Assembly: GCA_947492925.1 (NCBI GenBank)
Contig: CANLOQ010000001.1
Span: 682,001 to 746,000, forward strand
Direction of reading: 5' to 3'
Length of the DNA: 64,000 nt
From: an uncultured Sulfitobacter sp.
GTDB taxonomy: Bacteria > Pseudomonadota > Alphaproteobacteria > Rhodobacterales > Rhodobacteraceae
Every line of letters begins with the position of its first letter. The first letter of the stretch is position 1. This document shows, in pieces, positions 33,719 to 42,029 of this stretch. The notes under the pieces are model-generated. The model was not told where the DNA came from, ran no database searches, and worked only from the letters and a program-made list of their open reading frames with translations. The position numbers and the translations under genes are program-made.

Positions 33719-34546
33719 TTAACGGAACAGAGACAGAATGGTCTGTGGTGCCTGATTGGCGATCGACAGGGCCTGAACACCCAACTGCTGTTGCGTCTGA
33801 AGCGCCTGCAAACGCGCAGAAGCGGCTTCCATGTCGGCATCCACAAGTGCGCCGATACCGGTCTTGAGCGAGTCACTCAACTTGGTGACAAAGGCATTCT
33901 GGTTTTCGACCCTGCTTGCCGCCGAACCAATGGTCGCCGCGCCTGCCAAAGCGGTGGTCAGCATCGCCTGAATTTCGTTAAATGCATCATTGGCCGAGGC
34001 AGAATCGGTGATCGCCGTCATACCAGCCGTATCGATGTTGGCTTCGAAATCAATGTTGGCGACGGAAATGGTGTCCGTTGTGGCGGCGGCACTCCCAACG
34101 CGGTTGACAGAAGACACAATCGTCAACGGATCACCGGCAGACGACAGAAGGTTCACCCCGTTGAATTGGGATGCCTCAATTGTATCGACGATCTGAGCGG
34201 ACTTTTGCGCCATATCTGCCTGAATCTTGGCAAAATCCGCAGTTTCACTGCCGCCGGCCACTGCCAGTGCTTCCATCTCCTTGAGTGTCTCGACAATAGA
34301 CTCTGCACCGGCGGATGCCACGCCAAGCGTTGCTTCACCCACAGCCAGCGATTTTGACACCGCGTCAAAACCTGCCACATCCGCTTCCATCACCTTGGAA
34401 ATGGACCAGATCGCCGCATTGTCCTTGGCCGATCCGATCTCTTTACCGGTGGAGATCTGGTTCTGCGTGTCAGACAGGTTCATGTTGATGGATTTCAGGG
34501 TCTGCAGCGCAACCATCGCGCTGTTGTTTGTTAGAATGCTAGACAT
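33719..34546 (-). CDS. fliC: Flagellin
   Basis: Flagellin is the filament subunit. The 275-residue product has conserved D0/D1 domains at both ends: SSILTNNSAMVALQTLKSIN, QNQISTGKEIGSAKDNAAIWSIS at the N-terminus, and RVENQNAFVTKLSDSLKTGIGALVDADMEAASARLQALQTQQQLGVQALSIANQAPQTILSLF (read in parts) at the C-terminus. The central variable domain is very small, as in many alphaproteobacteria. AAGGA is nine bases before the ATG at 34546; an ATG two codons earlier is too close to it. No other flagellin gene is in the window. Confidence 0.95.
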   Translation of the reverse strand: MSSILTNNSAMVALQTLKSINMNLSDTQNQISTGKEIGSAKDNAAIWSISKVMEADVAGFDAVSKSLAVGEATLGVASAGAESIVETLKEMEALAVAGGSETADFAKIQADMAQKSAQIVDTIEASQFNGVNLLSSAGDPLTIVSSVNRVGSAAATTDTISVANIDFEANIDTAGMTAITDSASANDAFNEIQAMLTTALAGAATIGSAASRVENQNAFVTKLSDSLKTGIGALVDADMEAASARLQALQTQQQLGVQALSIANQAPQTILSLFR

Positions 34547-34699
34547 GAGCATGTTCCTTTAATCAGTGACGCTTTGCGCCCATTTTGTCCCACCCCCCAG
34601 GGGCTGGACGACGTGCCATTCTGACCATTGCATGCGTCTAAACTCTGAAACGATGCGCCACCCGACCTCGGATGCACGCTTAGCTTTGGGGCAAGGGCA

Positions 34700-34714
34700 T
34701 TAACGAATGCTGAA
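34700..34714. promoter_or_regulatory. CtrA-like box upstream of flagellin
   Basis: TTAA, seven bases, TGAA: one mismatch from TTAA-N7-TTAA, 154 bases upstream of the flagellin ATG. The 220-base gap 34547-34766 otherwise has no gene; it presumably holds the flagellin promoter and leader. Confidence 0.35.
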
Positions 34715-34766
34715 TGCCTGACTTTCAAATCAGCCGTCTTTTAATAAATGCCGCGCAGTTCTGAAC

Positions 34767-35126
34767 TCAGGCGCGGTGCTCAACCGACGTTTCAGCGCCA
34801 AGCGAAATATCATGCCGTTTGCCGTCCGCGCCATAAGTCTCAAGCGCACCCCTCCCCTCGCGAAGTTGCGACATCCGCTGCGCAACCGCACGTATACCTT
34901 CCATCGCACCGTCCAGCAGCAACTGGTTGCGCTTTACCTTCTGATCCAGCGCCTGCATCGCTGACAAATCCGTTTGCGGTACATCCCGCATCGCGGCAAT
35001 CAGTGTTTCCTTAGGCACCAGTAGATCATTGAGGCTTTCAAGATCACCCTGCAGCAGCGCCTCGCGCTCTGCGTCAAGTAGTTCATTCAATTCCGTAATC
35101 GTGACGGCTTGGTTTTTACCGGTCAT
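34767..35126 (-). CDS. FlgN-like flagellar chaperone
   Basis: A 119-residue helical protein (ITELNELLDAEREALLQGDLESLNDLLVPKETLIAAM, then QKVKRNQLLLDGAMEGIRAVAQRM, read in parts) of the FlgN type, a cytoplasmic export chaperone for the hook-junction proteins FlgK and FlgL. AGGAG precedes the ATG at 35126. It overlaps the end of the rod-binding gene by 11 bases, and its ribosome-binding site lies within that gene. The assignment rests on pattern, length and context. Confidence 0.8.
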   Translation of the reverse strand: MTGKNQAVTITELNELLDAEREALLQGDLESLNDLLVPKETLIAAMRDVPQTDLSAMQALDQKVKRNQLLLDGAMEGIRAVAQRMSQLREGRGALETYGADGKRHDISLGAETSVEHRA

Positions 35127-35394
35127 TCTCTCGCTCCTTGAGTGCTTCGTAAATCGATTCGCTCAGGCCGATGCCGCCTGCATCAACCATTGCCCTTGCA
35201 TGTTCCAGCAACAGAAACGACGCGAACTGATCCTCTCCGGCTCCGCCGCCGAAGGCGTCTGGCGACGTGCCAAGCCCCGCTGATTTTAGCATTTCCGCCA
35301 GAAAGCTGGTTTCAAGCTCCTGTGCCGCATTGCGCAACGCCGTATCGGTCGCTTGCATCGCCGGGGCGCTGGTGATGGCCGGGATCGGTTCCAT
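35116..35394 (-). CDS. FlgJ-type rod-binding protein (single domain)
   Basis: A 92-residue protein matching the N-terminal rod-binding domain of FlgJ: AAQELETSFLAEMLKSAGLG, GAGEDQFASFLLLEHARAMVDAGGIGLSESIY. It helps the rod cap to form. The glucosaminidase half of enterobacterial FlgJ is absent, as is usual in alphaproteobacteria, where a separate lytic enzyme is recruited. The SLT-like gene at 20998 is the candidate partner. AAGGA precedes the ATG at 35394; the open frame to 35439 is not used. Confidence 0.85.
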   Translation of the reverse strand: MEPIPAITSAPAMQATDTALRNAAQELETSFLAEMLKSAGLGTSPDAFGGGAGEDQFASFLLLEHARAMVDAGGIGLSESIYEALKERENDR

Positions 35395-35508
35395 CGCATG
35401 ATCCTTAAATTGCTGTGTACTTTGCCGATCATGCGTCACATCCGGTAAACAAGTGGTAACGCTGTTGGCGCATTAGTCCGAGGACGGAGAAGAACTCTCG
35501 GAGGATGT

Positions 35509-37017
35509 ATGCATTCATTTGTCACGTCGGCCCCCCTGCCGCATCAGGCTGGCAATGCCTCTGCGCGTAAAAGCGAAACGGATGAGCGTCGTGTCATGGA
35601 CAATGACACACAGTCGACTTTTGCAAACGTGCTTGAAACTTTCCCCCAACCGCCGGAGACGGCTGAAACGATCACGACTGTGGCGGCGGCCCAACAACCT
35701 GTCGCTGTTGAAGAGGCCGCAAAGGAAGTAGACAACTTGCGCTCGGACGGGTTCGGCGGATCTCTTCGCAGCAATGCTTCTGAACCAGACGGACGAGAGG
35801 TGAAAACCCTGGCACCTCATGTGGCACTGATTGACGGTGGTAGTCCTTCAAAAGCTGCGTCTGCAGAGGTTCGGGGGGTTCCCGAAATCAAAGCCCAACC
35901 TGCGATGCCGGCCTCAGATCAGACATTTGCGCGCGCAATTATGACCGAACAGACACATGCGAAAGCGGTGGATGTAGATTTGGCCGCAGTATCAAAACAC
36001 TCTGCAGTCCGTCAGTTTGAAACATCTGTCGCGGCTAAAAGGTCGGATTTAGCGGCACGCAATTTGCAGACAGAACAGCACCATACCATTTCATCCAAAA
36101 CCGCGTTCTTTGATCGAAAAAGCGTCTCTTCAGAACTGAATATTCACGGAAACGGCACGACAGAGCGCCAGACGGGCCAGCACGTCGCGACTGCTTCGCT
36201 GACTGCGCAAACCAGAAATACACCTTCATTGTCAAAATCAGAGTTTGCAACAGCGCCCATACCCCAACAAATCGCCCCCCACTCGGTTCCGGCGACGGAT
36301 GGAACCCGGGGAAGCATTGCGGCTATCCCCTTTGAAAGCGGGAAAGATACTGTAACTCCGCCGCTTGGCCTCTTACGTCAGCCGCCGAAACAGCCGAACA
36401 AACAACATGCCATTGAATCGAACACTGCCAGCCCACCAACAGTTACACGAACAAAACCCTATGGTTCCGTCCCAATGCCTGCGACACAGGCCGTAGTGTC
36501 GCCGCAGGATGCTGCAACGATTTCCAAGGTCCAGATGGCCGAAGGTGATCCGCTTCAGATCAGCCGAAGCGATGCCCTTGTTGCCCCAACAGCCAACCAA
36601 CTGCAGCAACTTCATCACCGGATTGAAGCGCCAATGCACGTCGCACGACAGATGGCAGATGCCCTTCAGAGCATGCCAAATCGTCCGGTTGAAATCGCGC
36701 TAAATCCCGAAGAACTAGGCCGTGTGCGGCTGGCGATGTCCGCAAGCGACGCCGGGCTAACGGTCACCATCCTGACCGAGCGGCCCGAGACGATGGACCT
36801 GATGCGCCGCCATATCGCCAGCCTTGAAACCGCCTTTCAGGAGATCGGGTACGATAACGTCAATTTCTCATTTGCAGGGGGCAGCGATCCGCAAAACGAT
36901 ACCGACACCGCAGAAGATACAACGCCCCGCCCAATGCCCGACCCTGAGGATCTGGCACAGGACGATATGGTTTCACTCACCCTAGGCCCGGTATCGGGAC
37001 TTGATCTGAGACTTTAA
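35509..37017 (+). CDS. fliK: Flagellar hook-length control protein FliK
   Basis: FliK measures hook length and triggers the FlhB specificity switch. The 502-residue product is low-complexity and hydrophilic over its first about 380 residues. It then shows the hook-length control domain at about 390-455: MPNRPVEIALNPEELGRVRLAMSASDAGLTVTILTERPETMDLMRRHI (read in parts). The start is uncertain: the ATG at 35509 has GGAGG only four bases upstream, and another ATG at 35596 is possible. It is divergent from the rod-binding gene and followed after 12 bases by flgD. Confidence 0.9.
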   Translation: MHSFVTSAPLPHQAGNASARKSETDERRVMDNDTQSTFANVLETFPQPPETAETITTVAAAQQPVAVEEAAKEVDNLRSDGFGGSLRSNASEPDGREVKTLAPHVALIDGGSPSKAASAEVRGVPEIKAQPAMPASDQTFARAIMTEQTHAKAVDVDLAAVSKHSAVRQFETSVAAKRSDLAARNLQTEQHHTISSKTAFFDRKSVSSELNIHGNGTTERQTGQHVATASLTAQTRNTPSLSKSEFATAPIPQQIAPHSVPATDGTRGSIAAIPFESGKDTVTPPLGLLRQPPKQPNKQHAIESNTASPPTVTRTKPYGSVPMPATQAVVSPQDAATISKVQMAEGDPLQISRSDALVAPTANQLQQLHHRIEAPMHVARQMADALQSMPNRPVEIALNPEELGRVRLAMSASDAGLTVTILTERPETMDLMRRHIASLETAFQEIGYDNVNFSFAGGSDPQNDTDTAEDTTPRPMPDPEDLAQDDMVSLTLGPVSGLDLRL

Positions 37018-37029
37018 GGAGGAATTGAA

Positions 37030-37695
37030 TTGGATATCGCTAGCTCAACCGCCGCAGGTGCCGCTGCACTGGTCAACACGTCGCCGCAGACCAATACGGT
37101 TCTGTCGTCCGACTTTGAAACTTTCCTGAAAATGCTGACCGCACAGGCGCGGTATCAGGACCCGTTGGAGCCTATTGATTCCTCGGAATACGCCGCGCAA
37201 CTGGCGCAATTTTCAATGGTGGAGCAACAGGTAAAATCCAACGATCTGCTGACCGCGCTTGCCAGCCAACTGGGTGCCAGCAACATGGGGCAAATGGCCA
37301 GTTGGATCGGGATGGAGGCCCGCACAACCGCACCGGTCCAGTTCGACGGCACACCCATTATCATTACGCCAAACCCAGCCGCCATATCGGATGAGGTTTT
37401 TTTGGTTGTGCGGGATGAAACGGGTCAGGAAGTGCAACGGCTTCAGGTCCCTGTCTCGGCGGAACCGATCGAATGGGCCGGTGTCACCGAAGACGGCCTG
37501 CCTTTCGAAAGTGGTCTCTATCAATTTGATCTTGAAAGCCGCAAAGACGGGGAGATCATTCTGTCGGAGCCGACAACGACCTATGCTCGAATCGTCGAGA
37601 CGCGGCTTGATGCGGGGCAAACCGTGCTGATCCTTGAGGGCGGATCAGCCATCCTTGCCGATACTGTCACTGGACTGCGCGCGCCGAATGCGTGA
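37030..37695 (+). CDS. flgD: Flagellar hook capping protein FlgD
   Basis: FlgD caps the growing hook. The 221-residue product has the family N-terminus SSDFETFLKMLTAQARYQDPLEPIDSSEYAAQLAQFSMVEQQVKSNDLL (read in parts) and a beta-rich C-terminal part with SGLYQFDLESRKDGE. Start is a TTG at 37030 with a strong AAGGAGG upstream, which makes this unusual start convincing. It ends the flagellar region and converges with the polyamine oxidase gene. Confidence 0.95.
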   Translation: MDIASSTAAGAAALVNTSPQTNTVLSSDFETFLKMLTAQARYQDPLEPIDSSEYAAQLAQFSMVEQQVKSNDLLTALASQLGASNMGQMASWIGMEARTTAPVQFDGTPIIITPNPAAISDEVFLVVRDETGQEVQRLQVPVSAEPIEWAGVTEDGLPFESGLYQFDLESRKDGEIILSEPTTTYARIVETRLDAGQTVLILEGGSAILADTVTGLRAPNA

Positions 37696-37716
37696 TAATT
37701 CCGTGCGCTTGAATGC

Positions 37717-39045
37717 TTAGCGGTCGGCCAGCGCGAAACCGGCATAGGCAACAGGCATCTGCGCGCGCCGATACCGACCAAGTTCAAACCGGGCAAGCGG
37801 GCGCCGAACCGCTTTGGGGTAAACGCGCGCGGATGGTGCATCACATAGTATGTCCGACAACAGAGCACCGCAATAAGACGCCATCGCAACACCGTTGCCA
37901 TGATAGCAAAGGCTTGCGTAGAGGCCCGGCACGTCAGGCACCTGCCCGACGAATGGCATGCGCTGGCGCGCGATACAAACCATGCCCGACCATGTGTGCG
38001 GTGTTTCGACATCTTTCCATGCGGGAAACATTGCGTCGAAATCTGCCCGAGCCCGCCGTATCGCCCGCGCCTCTGAACCCGGCGTTGCCATCAGGCCGCC
38101 CCTCACACCGAACAGCATGCGATTGTCGGGCATCAAACGAAAATAATGTAAAAGGTGGCGGGTGTCATAACAGGCCTGTCCACTTGTCCAACCCTGCGCG
38201 CCCAGCTCGCTTTGGCTGAGCGGTCGTGTCACGATGATGCTCGATTGCGTCGGCATATAACGCCCGGCAAACCAAGATGGCAGGTCATCTGAAGAATAAC
38301 CGTTCGTCGCCACAATAACCTTGCCGGCCCGCACGGTCCCGCTTGCTGTGCGCAACCGAAAGCCGTCAGCATGGCGCGACAGATCGGTGACCGGTGTATC
38401 ATGGAACACGCGCGCCCCCGCGTTTTCAGCAGCGGCAGCAAGACCGATGATGTACTTGCGCGGGTTCAGGCCAAAACCTACCGGTACAGTGATCGCCCCT
38501 TCAAACCCCGCCCGCAAACCTTCGTTTTCCAGCTCTGCCTTGGGGGTAAGCCGCGCTTCAATCCCATAACTTTCTGCGTAATAAGACAGCTCTTTCTGCA
38601 TCGTCTTATAGTCGCGGGGCCGGTGGGCGAGCTGCGTTTCGCCCTGTGAATGCCGGTCAACCTTCAGATCAAACCGGTCAATCAGCTCTTCTACCAAACG
38701 GATCGATGCAAGTTCCGCAGCACGCCATTCTGCACGGCCATCCCGGCCAAAAGCCTTTTCCAGTGCAGCATTACTTAAAAGGCCCCCACCCAGACAGCAG
38801 AACCCCCCGTTTCGCCCCGATGCGCCCCAGCCGACAAAGCGGCTTTCCAGAACGCTGACGGAAACACCTGCTTCGGCCAGATGTAAAGCGGCGGAAATGC
38901 CCGTGAAACCACCACCGATGATTGCAACGTCACATTGGTGGTCACCGGTAAGGGCATCCCGTTCCGGAGCGATGCAGGTTTCATCCCACCAACAGCCTGC
39001 ACGAGGGCCATCCGAATAGGCAAATTCTGGATAAATGCGCCGCAT
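37717..39045 (-). CDS. FAD-dependent amine/amino-acid oxidase, PuuB (gamma-glutamylputrescine oxidase)-like
   Basis: A 442-residue flavoprotein of the DAO (glycine oxidase-like) family. It has an N-terminal dinucleotide-binding motif VAIIGGGFTGISAALHLAEAG (about 39-59), the GASGRNGGFCCLGG segment, and the C-terminal GLYASLCYHGNGVAMASYCG flavin contact. Closest remembered type is PuuB, which oxidises gamma-glutamylputrescine to the aldehyde, releasing ammonia and hydrogen peroxide. Its ATG shares a base with the stop of the preceding polyamine permease gene, so it is in the transporter operon. No PuuA ligase is found nearby, so the exact substrate is uncertain. Confidence 0.8.
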   Translation of the reverse strand: MRRIYPEFAYSDGPRAGCWWDETCIAPERDALTGDHQCDVAIIGGGFTGISAALHLAEAGVSVSVLESRFVGWGASGRNGGFCCLGGGLLSNAALEKAFGRDGRAEWRAAELASIRLVEELIDRFDLKVDRHSQGETQLAHRPRDYKTMQKELSYYAESYGIEARLTPKAELENEGLRAGFEGAITVPVGFGLNPRKYIIGLAAAAENAGARVFHDTPVTDLSRHADGFRLRTASGTVRAGKVIVATNGYSSDDLPSWFAGRYMPTQSSIIVTRPLSQSELGAQGWTSGQACYDTRHLLHYFRLMPDNRMLFGVRGGLMATPGSEARAIRRARADFDAMFPAWKDVETPHTWSGMVCIARQRMPFVGQVPDVPGLYASLCYHGNGVAMASYCGALLSDILCDAPSARVYPKAVRRPLARFELGRYRRAQMPVAYAGFALADR

Positions 39046-39866
39046 CAGGCCGCTGCCCGCTCCGCGGCCTGCACCTCATTCTGCGCTCTGAGCGCGTTGC
39101 GCTTGCTGACAAGGGACGCGGTCACAACCCCGACAGTCACGATCAGGATCATGATCGTCGAAAGCGCGTTGATCTCGGGCGAGACACCCAGCCGCACGGC
39201 AGAGAAAATCTTGATCGGCAGGGTTGTAGCCGCTGGGCCGGCCGTAAAGGACGCGATCACCAGATCGTCCAAACTCAGCGTAAAGGCCAGCAACCAGCCA
39301 GAGATGACGGCGGGCGCAATGATCGGCAGCGTGACAAGGCGAAACGCCTCGAACGGGGTTGATCCCAGATCAAGTGCAGCCTCCTCAAGCGACCGGTCAA
39401 AACTAACAAGACGAGATGACACCACGACCGAGACATAGCACATCGAGAAGGTGGTATGTGCAAGCACGATCGTCAAAACGCCGCGGTCCAGCCCTATCCC
39501 TATGAACAGCAACAAAAGCGAAAGGCCAGTAATCACTTCAGGCATCACCAAAGGTGCATAGATCATGCCGGAAAAGAGCGTACGGCCCAGAAAGCGGCCC
39601 CCACGCACCAGAACATAGGCGGCCATCGTACCGAGCACCGTAGCAATGGAGGATGAAATCACAGCAACCTTGAGCGTGACCCAGGCCGCATCAAGGAAAG
39701 CCTCGTTCTGAAGTAACTCGCCGTACCATCGGGTGGAAAACCCTGCCCAGACGGTGACCAGTTTGGACGCGTTGAAACTGTAGAAGATCAGCACCAGCAT
39801 CGGCAGGTAAAGGAATGCGAACCCCAGCGTCAGGGAGGTCACGTTGAACCAGGACATCCGCTTCAT
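39045..39866 (-). CDS. potI: Polyamine ABC transporter permease (PotC/PotI type)
   Basis: A 273-residue inner-membrane permease with about six helices. The conserved cytoplasmic EAA loop reads LEEAALDLGSTPFEAFRLVTLPIIAPAVISG. The VMPEVITGLSLLLLF helix also fits the PotC/PotI subgroup. With PotH it forms the channel for putrescine or spermidine. Start overlaps the potH stop by four bases (ATGA). The specific symbol potI is inferred from the operon structure. Confidence 0.88.
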   Translation of the reverse strand: MKRMSWFNVTSLTLGFAFLYLPMLVLIFYSFNASKLVTVWAGFSTRWYGELLQNEAFLDAAWVTLKVAVISSSIATVLGTMAAYVLVRGGRFLGRTLFSGMIYAPLVMPEVITGLSLLLLFIGIGLDRGVLTIVLAHTTFSMCYVSVVVSSRLVSFDRSLEEAALDLGSTPFEAFRLVTLPIIAPAVISGWLLAFTLSLDDLVIASFTAGPAATTLPIKIFSAVRLGVSPEINALSTIMILIVTVGVVTASLVSKRNALRAQNEVQAAERAAA

Positions 39867-40738
39867 TGTTCCGCCTCCTGCTGTTTTTGCTGATTGCGCT
39901 GGAACAGGACAATCGGGATCACGAGGATCAGCAAGAGGATCACCGCCACTGCGGAGGCGACCGGCCAGTCACGGTTGTTAAAGAACTCTTCCCAGAGCAC
40001 CTTGCCGATCATCAACGTGCCTGACCCACCGAGCAGCGACGGGATGACAAACTCGCCCAGTGCGGGGATGAATACGAGAAACGATCCCGCTACAATCCCG
40101 TTGCGGGAAAGGGGAATTGTAACCAGCCAAAACGCCTGCATCCGCGTGCAGCCAAGATCCTGCGCGGCCTCATCAAGTGATGAATCCAGACGGTCAAGGG
40201 CAGCATAGATCGGCAGGATCATGAACGGCAGATAGGTATATACAATACCGATATAGACAGCCGTATTTGTGTTGAGGATTGTCAGCGGATCGTTGATCAG
40301 GCCCAGCCAGATCAGTAACTGGTTCAATAGCCCTTCATTACTCAGAATGCCCATCCATGCGTAAACGCGGATCAGGAAGGATGTCCAGAATGGCAGGATA
40401 ACCAGCATCATCAGCGTCGCGCGCCATTCATCCGGTGCGCGCGCCATGCCATAGGCGATGGGATAACCCACCAACAGTGTCAAAAGGGTCGAGATTACAG
40501 CGATGCGCAACGAACTCAGGTACGCTTTCCAGTAAAGGTCATCCTCAGTCAGGAAGATAAAATTCTCAAAATCCAGTTCAGCGATAAGCGCGCCAATGCC
40601 GTCTTTCAACGTCGGTGTGTAGGGCGGGATTGCCAGGGCAGCATCAGAGAGCGAAATCTTCAGGACGATGAGGAATGGTGCCAGAAACAGCACCAGCAGC
40701 CAGAGGTAAGGCACGAGGATAAGTGTAGCGCGCTTCAT
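39863..40738 (-). CDS. potH: Polyamine ABC transporter permease (PotB/PotH type)
   Basis: A 291-residue permease with about six membrane helices and the EAA loop LDEAAQDLGCTRMQAFWLVTIPLSRNGIVAGS. The periplasmic loop between the first two helices is long, as in PotB/PotH. It is the partner of the PotI-type permease, to which it is coupled by an ATGA overlap. A 94-base gap holding a GC-rich palindrome separates it from the ATPase gene upstream. Confidence 0.88.
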   Translation of the reverse strand: MKRATLILVPYLWLLVLFLAPFLIVLKISLSDAALAIPPYTPTLKDGIGALIAELDFENFIFLTEDDLYWKAYLSSLRIAVISTLLTLLVGYPIAYGMARAPDEWRATLMMLVILPFWTSFLIRVYAWMGILSNEGLLNQLLIWLGLINDPLTILNTNTAVYIGIVYTYLPFMILPIYAALDRLDSSLDEAAQDLGCTRMQAFWLVTIPLSRNGIVAGSFLVFIPALGEFVIPSLLGGSGTLMIGKVLWEEFFNNRDWPVASAVAVILLLILVIPIVLFQRNQQKQQEAEQ

Positions 40739-40770
40739 GGCTTTCGGGTTCCTTGCGTCACCCGACCAAG

Positions 40771-40802
40771 GCGAGGGGCCAGCCCCTCGCGCTCCCCAGA
40801 GG
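40771..40802. repeat. GC-rich palindromic repeat, copy A (GCGAGGGG-CCAG-CCCCTCGC)
   Basis: A perfect 8-bp stem with the loop CCAG at 40771-40790, followed by GCTCCCCAGAGG. It sits in the 94-base gap between the potG-type ATPase and potH-type permease genes. A related palindrome with the same GGGG-CCAG-CCCC core and a similar C-rich tail occurs at 63720-63746 on the minus strand. Confidence 0.6.
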
Positions 40803-40832
40803 TGTAGTGGAAAGATGAAGCAGGACTGCGGT

Positions 40833-41960
40833 TCATTGGTCCAGCATCACGCCTGCGGTCGCGCTCCATGATATCCAGACAGGGTCTTCCCACGTGATGT
40901 CACGACGGGCGATGCGGCGGGTGTTCGCAGTTTGCGCCTTAATGACCTGACCACCGGGCAGTTCGACGTGATAGGTGCTGAGATTGCCCAGATAGGCGAT
41001 GTCCAGCACCTTGCCCTGCATTGCGTTCACGGCATCATCCGGTTTTTCCGTAGAGATGCGGATTTTTTCAGGTCGGATCGCAAGATGGGCCTCTTGCCCT
41101 TCGCTGAAGGTCGCCTGTGATTTGGCAAGGACCGGCGCTTGCCCTTCGGTCCAGTCCAACTTGTATTCCTCATCTCCCGACGGGCTGGCCCGCCCTTCGA
41201 TGATGTTCACGTCACCAATGAAATCAGCCACATAGACAGAATTTGGGTATTCATAGATCGCCGCCGGAGTTGCCACCTGCATAATGCGCCCTTCGTCCAT
41301 GACGGCCACACGTGAGGCGACCGTCATCGCTTCTTCCTGATCATGGGTGACGATCACAAAGGTCGTGCCGGTGGTTTCCTGAATATCCATCAGTTCAAAC
41401 TGCGTGTCCTGCCGCAGCTTCTTGTCCAGCGCGCCCAGCGGTTCGTCCAGCAACAGCAGCTTTGGGGCCTTGGCCAAGGACCGCGCCAACGCTACACGCT
41501 GACGCTGGCCACCGGATATCTGATGTGGCTTGCGCTGCGCGAACTTTTCCAGCCGCACCAGTTTGAGCATTTCTTCAACGCGTGCGGTGATTTCGCCCTT
41601 GGTCTTGCGGTCGCGGCGCAGGCCAAATGCAATGTTCTCCCAGACCGACAAATGCGGAAAAAGTGCATAGGACTGGAACATCATGTTCACGGCGCGTTCA
41701 TTCGGGGGAACCGGGCCAATGTCCTGTCCGGCGAGTTCGATGCGTCCTTCGGTCACCGTCTCAAATCCGGCAAGCATGCGCATCATGGTTGTTTTGCCAC
41801 AACCGGACGGGCCCAGCAGGGCAAAGAATTCCTGCGCGTAGATATCTAGCGTCAGGTCGTCGATTGCGGTAAATTCGCCGAACCGTTTCGTGACATTCTG
41901 AAACCGGATCAGAGGTGTTGCGTTTGGATCATCCCACGGGGCGAAAACGGTTTGGTTCAC
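40833..41960 (-). CDS. potG: Polyamine ABC transporter ATP-binding protein
   Basis: A 375-residue ABC ATPase that powers polyamine uptake. It has Walker A GPSGCGKTT (about residues 53-61), the signature SGGQRQRVALARSL, Walker B LLLLDEPLGALD, and a C-terminal TOBE-type regulatory domain. Start is the GTG at 41960, with AAGGG eleven bases upstream. It is the second gene of the minus-strand operon, separated from the binding-protein gene by a terminator-like hairpin. Symbol potG is chosen because the set resembles PotFGHI. Confidence 0.9.
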   Translation of the reverse strand: MNQTVFAPWDDPNATPLIRFQNVTKRFGEFTAIDDLTLDIYAQEFFALLGPSGCGKTTMMRMLAGFETVTEGRIELAGQDIGPVPPNERAVNMMFQSYALFPHLSVWENIAFGLRRDRKTKGEITARVEEMLKLVRLEKFAQRKPHQISGGQRQRVALARSLAKAPKLLLLDEPLGALDKKLRQDTQFELMDIQETTGTTFVIVTHDQEEAMTVASRVAVMDEGRIMQVATPAAIYEYPNSVYVADFIGDVNIIEGRASPSGDEEYKLDWTEGQAPVLAKSQATFSEGQEAHLAIRPEKIRISTEKPDDAVNAMQGKVLDIAYLGNLSTYHVELPGGQVIKAQTANTRRIARRDITWEDPVWISWSATAGVMLDQ

Positions 41961-41988
41961 GTTCGGGGCATCCCTTAATTCAGGTGAT

Positions 41989-42020
41989 AAAAAAGGCGCA
42001 GCCGCTGCGGGCTGCGCCTT
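41989..42020 (-). terminator. Rho-independent terminator/attenuator after the potF-type gene
   Basis: A perfect 10-bp stem (AAGGCGCAGC / GCTGCGCCTT) with an 8-base loop is followed on the minus strand by a run of six U. It lies ten bases after the binding-protein stop and about 30 bases before the ATPase gene, inside the operon, so part of the transcripts probably stop here. Confidence 0.85.
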
Positions 42021-42029
42021 GATAGGGGC

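Noticed and set aside
34547-34766. A sigma-54 promoter before flagellin (TGGCACG on the minus strand near 34610)
   Set aside because: The -24-like TGGCACG is present but no TTGC follows at the required spacing.
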